This document shows, piece after piece, positions 58,102 to 64,000 of a stretch of DNA of 64,000 bases. Numbering within the stretch: the stretch's first letter is position 1; the number at the start of each line of letters is the position of its first letter. Below the pieces are notes generated by a model. The model saw only the letters and a list, made by a program, of their open reading frames with translations. It searched no databases and had not been told where the DNA came from. A program made the translations under genes and the position numbers. The DNA is from Methylocystis iwaonis (lineage in GTDB: Bacteria; Pseudomonadota; Alphaproteobacteria; Rhizobiales; Beijerinckiaceae), in NCBI RefSeq assembly GCF_027925385.1, contig NZ_AP027142.1, positions 1,160,001 to 1,224,000 on the forward strand, in the 5' to 3' direction.

Positions 58102-58809
58102 ATGAATTCGGAAATCACCGTCGGCTGGGAAGTCCTGGAGATCATCTGGATCAACATCCTGCTCTCCGGCGACAATGCGATCCTCATCGCCCTCGCCTGC
58201 CGGCAATTGCCGGTGACGCAAAGGCGCTGGGGCGTGTTTCTCGGCGCGCTCGGCGGCGTTCTCCTCCGCGTGATCTTCACGTTGCTCGTCGTGCAGATCA
58301 TGAGCGTTCCGTTTCTGAAAGCCTTTGGCTCGCTACTGCTGCTCTTTGTCGCCGTAAAACTACTGATCGACGAAACAGAACATAGCGACGTCAAGGCGAA
58401 GCCCAATCTCATGGGCGCGGTGACCTCCATCATCATGGCCGACGCCGTGATGTCGCTCGACAATGTGCTGGCCATCGCCGCCGCCGCGCATGGGTCGACC
58501 TATCTCGTTGTTTTCGGCCTGGCGCTTTCGGTGCCGATCGTGATGTTCGGCGCGGGCTTCTTGCTCAAGGCGCTGGAGCGCTTTCCTGTTCTCGTCTGGG
58601 CGGGCGCAGGTTTGCTCGGTTGGGTCTCCGGCGAAATGGCGGCGTCCGATGCGGCCGTGATCGAGCGCCTCCACGGCGCCGACCACGCAACGATCGAACA
58701 GGCTTTGGCGATCGGCGGCGCGGCGTTCGTGCTTCTCGTCGCTTTTGCCGTGAAAGCCTATCGGCAATGGCGCGAGGACAAGCGCGATCAGGAAAAGCAA
58801 AAGGGCTGA
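58102..58809 (+). CDS. TerC/YjbE-family membrane protein
   Basis: A 235-residue protein with seven hydrophobic helices. The paired motifs INILLSGDNAILIALA (about 18-33) and DAVMSLDNVLAIAA (about 113-126) carry the acidic residues typical of TerC-like metal exporters, perhaps for Mn. An AAGGAA site precedes the ATG. No manganese riboswitch is seen in the leader. Confidence 0.9.
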   Translation: MNSEITVGWEVLEIIWINILLSGDNAILIALACRQLPVTQRRWGVFLGALGGVLLRVIFTLLVVQIMSVPFLKAFGSLLLLFVAVKLLIDETEHSDVKAKPNLMGAVTSIIMADAVMSLDNVLAIAAAAHGSTYLVVFGLALSVPIVMFGAGFLLKALERFPVLVWAGAGLLGWVSGEMAASDAAVIERLHGADHATIEQALAIGGAAFVLLVAFAVKAYRQWREDKRDQEKQKG

Positions 58810-58860
58810 GCCGCCGGCTCGCCCTCAGACTGCTTGACAAAGTGGCGATGACGCCCCGCA

Positions 58861-59117
58861 TGCTTCGAGACGCCTGCTGCGCGGGCTCCTCACCTTAAGT
58901 ATGAAATCCGTTTGATTGGTTCGCCGTCATTCCCGACGCTCGCTTGAGCGAGCGATCGGGAATCCAGAGCAAAGGCGGCTTATCGTGGCTCTGGATTCCC
59001 GATCGGGCCTTCGGCCCGTCGGGAATGACACGCCCCAACGCGAGCTGTTTAAACGGAAATGGTATAAGGCCTCTTCCTGAAGGCGCGAGCGACGTTCGTC
59101 TCGAAGGACGAGGCCCG
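58861..59117. repeat. Cluster of family A and B palindromic repeats
   Basis: The gap from 58810 to 59157 holds a part unit of family A (58861-58894), a full family B element (58926-59030, GTCATTCCCGACGC...GTCGGGAATGAC) and a second family A-like unit (59070-59117). No gene is seen. It separates the convergent TerC and TPR genes. Confidence 0.8.
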
Positions 59118-59157
59118 CCTCGGAGGCTTGGCGCCAAACCGAGGGCTCGCCCTCGAT

Positions 59158-60024
59158 TCAGCCCCTCAGGCCCTGCTTGGCGACCGGCTGCTGCGGATCG
59201 ATTTGCAGGGCGCGCTGATAGGCTTCCTGCGCCTTGCCGCGATTGCCGCTCTTGTCATAGGCGACGCCGAGCCAGGCCCAGGCGAGCGCGCTCTTGTTGT
59301 CGACGTTCAGGGCGGCGTTGAAGTCCTCGATCGCCTTGTCATATTTGCCCAGGGCGACAAGGCTCTCGCCGCGCGCCTGATAGGGAGCGGCGGCGAAAGG
59401 ATCGCGGTCGATGGCGTTGTCGAAATCGGTGACCGCGCGCGCATTGTCGCCGTTCTTCTGGTGGATCAGCCCGCGCGCGTGGAAGGCCTGCGCATTTTCG
59501 GGGTTGAGGCGGATCGCCGTGTCGAGATCGGAGCGCGCCAGATCGAGATTGCCCTGCGCGCGCAACAGATTGGCGCGGCCGATATAGGCCGGGGCGTGAT
59601 TCGGGCTGACCTGGATGGCGTGGTCGAAATCGGCGCGGGCGAGATCGCTCTGCCCCATTTGCCGGTTTGCCAGGGCGCGATTGGTGAAGGCGGCGGCGTT
59701 GTTGGGGTCGAGCTTGATCGCCTGCGAGAAATCGGCGATCGCCTCCTGGAAACGACCGACGCGGGCATAGGCGACGCCGCGCGTATTATAGGCCTCGGCG
59801 CTCGATGGGTTGCGCCGGATGACCTCGGAAAGCGAATCGATATTCACCGAGGCGGCTTTGGGATCGGTGTCGGCGATCTCGGCGATGCCGCGCCCCGGCG
59901 GACGAATGCCCGTCGCCGTCTCGCATCCGGCGAGCGCCAGGGCGGCGAGCGCCGCGCCGCTCAAGAGCAAACTGCGGGAGAGAGGACACAAGCGAACCGA
60001 CGTCGCCGTGAGGCGGAAGCTCAT
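59158..60024 (-). CDS. TPR-repeat lipoprotein
   Basis: A 288-residue protein with a signal and lipobox LALAGC (Cys about 34), then six or so tetratricopeptide repeats (for example AEAYNTRGVAYARVGRFQEA at about 76-95, and AWAWLGVAYDKSGNRGKA). Repeats usually form a groove for binding partner proteins. It resembles NlpI-like lipoproteins; the partner is unknown. Confidence 0.9.
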   Translation of the reverse strand: MSFRLTATSVRLCPLSRSLLLSGAALAALALAGCETATGIRPPGRGIAEIADTDPKAASVNIDSLSEVIRRNPSSAEAYNTRGVAYARVGRFQEAIADFSQAIKLDPNNAAAFTNRALANRQMGQSDLARADFDHAIQVSPNHAPAYIGRANLLRAQGNLDLARSDLDTAIRLNPENAQAFHARGLIHQKNGDNARAVTDFDNAIDRDPFAAAPYQARGESLVALGKYDKAIEDFNAALNVDNKSALAWAWLGVAYDKSGNRGKAQEAYQRALQIDPQQPVAKQGLRG

Positions 60025-60122
60025 GCCTGAAAATCCTCTCGACCGTCTCTTATCTGGAACTTGGCCAATTCCTGCCGGACGCAGCTAAAAAAGCGTCTCG
60101 ATATGGCAGGAATTCGACAGGC

Positions 60123-60356
60123 TCAGCGGCCGGTGGCCTTGGCCTTCACCGGCAGCAGGCCTTCGCGCTGCAGCTTCTTACGGGCGAGCTTGCGGGCGCG
60201 GCGAACGGCCTCGGCCTTCTCGCGGGCGCGCTTCTCGGAGGGCTTCTCATAGTGGCCGCGCAGCTTCATCTCGCGGAAGATGCCTTCGCGCTGCATCTTC
60301 TTCTTCAGCGCCTTCAGAGCCTGATCGACATTGTTGTCGCGAACGAGAACTTGCAC
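60123..60356 (-). CDS. rpsU: 30S ribosomal protein bS21
   Basis: A 77-residue bS21 starting (GTG) [19 protein letters not shown], with a strongly basic C-terminal half. The GTG at 60356 is chosen because it gives the family's exact start; AGCAGGATGG lies upstream. The frame open to 60716 runs through repeats and is not coding. Confidence 0.93.
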   Translation of the reverse strand: MQVLVRDNNVDQALKALKKKMQREGIFREMKLRGHYEKPSEKRAREKAEAVRRARKLARKKLQREGLLPVKAKATGR

Positions 60357-60557
60357 GAAACCATCCTGCTGGTTGGGGCCGCCCGCGGGATTGCCGTGAG
60401 CCTGTCCGAAATGGGAATAGGTCTCCGGGCGCTGACGGAGCGCCTGACCCGTAAGCAGGGGACATAGCAGAGTTGGCGAGCGCTGTCCATGCCCGAGAAA
60501 AGCAAAATTGCGGTTAGAGCGCCTCGGGCAAATCGCGCCACGAACGCTGCGGAACTC

Positions 60558-60781
60558 CTCTCTCCCGCATGCGGGAGAGGGTGGCCCCTGCGTGAGCAGG
60601 GGTCGGGTGAGGGCCGCCCTCATCCGACCCTCGCTGACGCGAGGGCCACCTTCTCCCGCTCGCGTCGCTTTGCGGGAGAGGGGACGCTCACGATCAGCTT
60701 TGCTGATGAAGGCCACAATTCTTCCCCCTCTCCCGCGATAGCCCGTCGAAAGACGGGCGTCTTTCAGACGCCCTATGGCGG
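60558..60781. repeat. Palindromic repeats (family D) cut by the IS50-like element
   Basis: Several units with CTCTCCCGCATGCGGGAGAG and GTGGCCCCTGCGTGAGCAGG, then CCCGTCGAAAGACGGG hairpins, up to the insertion. Family D text goes on after the element at 62241-62260. There is no gene between rpsU and the element. Confidence 0.8.
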
Positions 60782-62231
60782 CCTACGGGAGTCGCACAAG
60801 TCTCGCGATGGTCCAGCCACGCCTGATGGCGTCGTATTCCACGAGGCCGTCATACATGGTTTTGGGGCCGGGCGGCTTGTAGCCGCCGCCGACGTAGCCG
60901 GACCAGCCGCCGAGGCGGCCGATTACCCAGGCGGCGCGCGCCAGCGTGCCCTTGGCGTGTGGGTTTTTCTGCTTCTCGGTCTTGCCTTCGAGCTTCGCCG
61001 TCAAGGCTTCGATCAAAGGCGCGTCGGCTTCCTCGAAGGCGTCGGCGAGCGTCTGCCCCGTGGCTCCGTCGCGCGCCTGCACCAGTTGCAGCACGCGCGC
61101 GGCCGCAATCATCGCCGCCACGGTGAGTTTCGCCAGCGGCTCCATCTCGATGATCTGGCTCTCCTCCACCCGCAGGCATTGGCCCTTCAAGGTGCGAAAC
61201 ATCTGCTCGATCAGCCAGCGCCGGCGATACCAGAACACCATGCGCCGCGCGTCCTCGACGGAGTCGACCGCATGCGTCGTCGACAGCAGCCAATGCACGG
61301 GAGCCTCGCCCGCAGGCGGATCGATCTCCCGCACGTCGACGAGGGAAAGCGTCACGCTCGGCGCCAACGCCTTGTCGGCGGTCAGCGGGCGCGCGATCGC
61401 GGCTTTGCCGAAGCTCAACGAAACGACCGCCTTGCGCGCCGCCCGGGCGCCCTTGGCCGGAACCTCGATCTCGTAGCGCATCGCCTCCGGCAGGGCGCGC
61501 GCAAAGGCGAACAGCCGGGAGCCGTTCGCCAGCGCGCGGTCCTGCGCCACGCGCGTCAGAAGATGCACATTGGCGGGGCGGCGGGCGAATTCGTCGTAGA
61601 TGTCGCTTTCCCGGTCGGCGACGACGGTGATCTCCTCGGCCGCGCCGAGAACCGCGCCCGCCGTCTGCGCGCCGGCGAGCCAACGGCGCGACTCTTTCTC
61701 ATCCGGCCCGCGCTTGCGCCGATCGGTCGCCGCGCCGTCCGTCCGGTTGATCACGCTCGCGCCGGCGAGCCCGATGATCCCGCCCGTCAGCGCATCGACG
61801 ACGAGCTGCGGGTGAATGAAAAAGCCGATGTCCGCGCCGTTGCCGACCGTGCCGAAGCCGCGCTTGCTCGCCGCGTGCCCCGAGAAATTCAGCTCGCTCG
61901 TGTCCTGCAGGACGAGGAGCTTGCGCCCCGCGACGCGCCCGCCCGTCTGCGCGGCGGCCGTCGCCAGCATCTCCTCTTTCGTCACGCTCGGGTTGCGCAA
62001 GAAGCGCCCGAACCGCACCTCGCCAGCGCGGGAGCCGCCGAGTTTGCGCAGGCAGCAGCGCTTCTTCTCGACCAGCGCCGACAGAAAATCGCGCCCCCTT
62101 TTTTGAGCCGTTCGTCGCCGAACGACCCGAGTTCGCCGAGCCAAGCCATCCTCGATCCCTCCCGATTCATCACCAGAAAGGAATCAAACCAAGCCCGCCC
62201 CCGCAAGCCCAGACTTGTGTGCATGCGGTAG
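60782..62231 (-). mobile_element. IS50-like (IS4-family) insertion sequence
   Basis: A 1450-base element. Its ends, CCTACGGGAGTCGCACAAGT and (inverted) CTACCGCATGCACACAAGT, share the ACAAGT core of IS50/Tn5 ends. CTATGGCGG occurs directly outside both ends (60773-60781 and 62232-62240). This is a nine-base target duplication of the size Tn5-type elements make, so the borders are exact. It is inserted in family D repeat sequence. Confidence 0.9.
60783..62149 (-). pseudogene. IS50-like transposase read through a -1 shift
   Basis: The frame starts MAWLGELGSFGDERLKK at 62149 and after CTC-AAA-AAA moves back one base to continue RGRDFLSALVEKKRC. The rest (to 60783) has all catalytic parts: Asp in LQDTSELNF, Asp in ADRESDIYDE, and YRRRWLIEQMFRTLK, which fits Y-x2-R-x3-E-x6-K. 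The shift lies at six A followed by five G (62102-62092). It may be a lost base or programmed slippage. Total about 455 residues. The stop codon lies in the left end of the element. Confidence 0.8.
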
Positions 62232-62355
62232 CTATGGCGGGGGGGAGGGTCGGGGAGGGGGCGTATCAGCGGTATGAACCGGCGAGATAGCTGACAGATT
62301 GGACCGGGAGCATTCCTGACAGTCAAGTTCGTGTCTTCGAGAGGAGATGCGGGCG

Positions 62356-63039
62356 ATGCCTATCAGGGAGCGCGCGGCGGTGGAAGAGCGGATCGCTTTG
62401 TTTCGGGATTTCGACACGGGGGTCTTCACCGTGTCGGAGTTGTGCCGGCTTTACGGCGTGAGCCGCGAGACATTCTACGTTTGGAAACGCCGGCGCGAGA
62501 GCGGCGAGGCGCGCTGGTTCGAGGAGCGGAGCCGGGCGCCGTTGCGTGCGCCGCAGGCGGCGACGGCCGAGACAATCGCCAGGATCCTGGATCTGCGCCG
62601 CCGCTTTCCGCACTTTGGGCCAAAGAAGATCAGGGCGCGCCTCTTGCTCGGCGCCCCCGAAACAGCGTGGCCCGCGGCGTCGACCATCGGCGATATCTTG
62701 AAGCGTGAGGGCCTGATCGCAGCAAAGCCGCGGTGTCGCCGCCCGGTCGGCCGAGGCGAGATCATCGCCGGCTCGGATGCGCCCAACGGCGAATGGGCGA
62801 TGGACTTCAAGGGCTGGTTTCGCACGCGCGATGGCCGACGCATCGATCCGCTGACGGTTTCCGACACGGCGAGCCGCTACCTCGTCGACGTTCGGATCAC
62901 GCCGCCGACGCATGATGGGGTCAAGGGCGCGCTATTGCGCATTTTCAGCGACATCGGCCTGCCGGCCGCTCCGACAATGGCGCGCCCTTCGGCGCGACGG
63001 GCGCCGGTGGACTTTCGCGGCTTTCGGTCTGGCTTTTGA
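62356..63039 (+). pseudogene. IS481-like transposase copy 2, N-terminal part (frameshifted)
   Basis: Same sequence as the copy 1 part at 44657-45340: HTH, first catalytic Asp, and the same shift before DNGAPFG. The shared shift means it came before the copies separated. Confidence 0.8.
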
Positions 63040-63548
63040 AGCTCGGCGTGGAGCCGCGTTTCATCCCGCCGGCCGCGCCGCAGCACAACGGCCGGCACGA
63101 ACGCATGCATCGCACCTTGAAGGATGAAACGGCGAAGTCCCCAGCGAGCGACAGGATGGAGCAGCAGGCGCGTTTCGATGCGTTCCGGCGCAGCTACAAC
63201 GAGGAGCGTCCGCATGAGGCGCTCGAACAGACGACGCCGGCAAGTCATTGGTCGCGGCCGGGACGGCTCCTGCCGGAAAGGATCGACGAGCCCTGGTACG
63301 ACGCGGACCATGAGGTCCGCCGGGTCCGCTCCGAGGGATCGATCAAATGGCGCGGCGAGACCGTGTTCATCGGCGAGGCTCTGGCCGGAGAGCTGGTCGG
63401 CCTCGCGGAGCTGGAAGACGGCGGCCATATCGTCCGCTTCATCGGCCGCGATCTCGGCGTCATTGATCCTGCGCTGCGTTTCCACCGCTTCGCTCCGCCG
63501 CGCGCGCGGCTGCGCTCAGCAGTGGAAACGCAGCGCAAACCAGAGTAG
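62973..63548 (+). pseudogene. IS481-like transposase copy 2, C-terminal part
   Basis: Starts with DNGAPFG in the -1 frame and ends at TAG (63546-63548) after ETQRKPE. This shows the proper end of the transposase, lost in copy 1. Confidence 0.8.
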
Positions 63549-63581
63549 CAATTCTGTCAGGGATGTTGCCGGTCCAAACTG

Positions 63582-64000
63582 TCAGGAGAGTTGCCGGTCG
63601 TTCAAGCGCCACATCCCATAGAAATGGTTCGGCGGCCCACGCCCCTCGCCCAGTTCCAGCCCGTCCGCCGCTTCCAGCGCCCCCTCGAGCCACACCTTCG
63701 CCGCCGCAATGGCGTCGATGAGCGGTTCGCCCTTGGCGAGGCCGGCGGCGATGGCGGAGGAGAGCGCGCAGCCGGTGCCATGGGTGTGCCGGGTCGCGAC
63801 GCGGCGGCCATGGAAGAGGCGGGTTTCGCCGTCGGCGACAAGCACGTCGACCGGCTCGCCGGAGAGATCGCCACCCTTCACCAGCGCCGCCTTGGCGCCG
63901 GCGTCGACCAGCATGCGGCCTTGCGCGATCATTTGGTCGGTTGTGCGGGCAAGCGGCGTCTCGGAAAGAGCCGAGGCCTCGAAGATATTGGGCGTCACGA
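63582..64000 (-). CDS. thiD: Phosphomethylpyrimidine kinase ThiD (partial, 3' end altered by IS)
   Basis: The C-terminal 138 residues of a ThiD-type kinase of thiamine synthesis; the start is outside the window. VTPNIFEASAL, ALVKGGDL, and the ATP/anion-hole motif HTHGTGCALSSAIAAGLAKG (about 71-90 of the visible part) are typical. The natural end, near PNHFYGMW, is followed by R-LNDRQLS read from the IS481-like end, so the last eight or so residues and the stop come from the element. The active site is not touched, so the enzyme is probably still working. Confidence 0.88.
   Translation of the reverse strand, partial: VTPNIFEASALSETPLARTTDQMIAQGRMLVDAGAKAALVKGGDLSGEPVDVLVADGETRLFHGRRVATRHTHGTGCALSSAIAAGLAKGEPLIDAIAAAKVWLEGALEAADGLELGEGRGPPNHFYGMWRLNDRQLS

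Larger units (their letters stand above)
62275..63604 (+). mobile_element. IS481-like insertion sequence, copy 2
   Basis: Same element as at 44576-45905 with the same ends. The one base I find different is 63546 (T here, G there). The left neighbour is again family D text ending GGCGTATCAGCGGTA. The right neighbour is the 3' end of thiD. No target duplication is clear. Confidence 0.88.

Noticed and set aside
60357..60716. Longer reading frame upstream of rpsU
   Set aside because: It runs through family D repeats; bS21 begins exactly at the GTG 60356.

Overview
The window is GC-rich alphaproteobacterial DNA of rhizobial (Hyphomicrobiales) type. Supporting signs are the divK-pleD-DUF3572 neighbourhood, a hisB...hisH-hisA...hisF-hisE-coaA cluster near hslVU, a hupSLCD-FGHIJK-hypABFCDE cluster in the order known from rhizobia, and many palindromic intergenic repeats. 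A type II methanotroph of the Methylocystis/Methylosinus kind would fit (O2-tolerant uptake hydrogenase, possible nitrogen-fixation-type promoter signals, copCD). That assignment is inference: no methane oxidation gene lies in the window.

Layout. 1-1.1 kb: end of a flavin-reductase-like gene and an unusual SDR, both on minus. 1.4-15.6 kb: one long plus-strand hydrogenase cluster. hupSL encode the enzyme and hupC its cytochrome b; hupD, F, G, H, I, J and K encode maturation factors; hypABFCDE encode Ni insertion and the Fe(CN)2CO ligand machinery. Almost every junction overlaps (ATGA/GTGA), so the genes are probably translationally coupled. A candidate sigma-54 promoter with an upstream TGT-N10-ACA site precedes hupS. 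A 76-residue membrane protein occupies the place where hupE normally sits.

15.7-21.8 kb: a minus-strand operon encoding a periplasmic binding protein, a di-heme DUF1111 cytochrome and a TonB-dependent receptor, followed by a YqeB-like molybdenum-hydroxylase accessory gene. AGCGCTATAT-type motifs lie upstream of both units. 22-25.5 kb: an orphan coiled-coil protein, tRNA-Ala(GGC), and pleD/divK cell-cycle signalling. 25.6-30.2 kb: a GlcG/HbpS-like protein and glycolate oxidase glcDEF. 30.3-34.5 kb: trpS, hslU, hslV and a secreted protein of unknown function.

34.9-40.2 kb: histidine biosynthesis and coaA. Two small unrelated genes are coupled between hisA and hisF. 40.4-46.4 kb: clpB, an intact IS4-family element, IS481-like copy 1, and yqeY, whose stop codon is supplied by the IS end. 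46.6-60.4 kb: carA, outer-membrane and lipoprotein genes, a DUF2975/HTH pair, copCD, a GyrI-like anchored protein, dapF, mtaB, a CocE-type hydrolase, a PRC-barrel protein, a TerC-family protein, a TPR lipoprotein and rpsU. 60.8-64 kb: an IS50-like element with a 9-bp target duplication, IS481-like copy 2, and the 3' part of thiD.

At least six families of palindromic repeats fill the intergenic spaces. Both IS4-family insertions lie in or against one of these families, and both IS481-like copies sit between such a repeat and the end of a gene.
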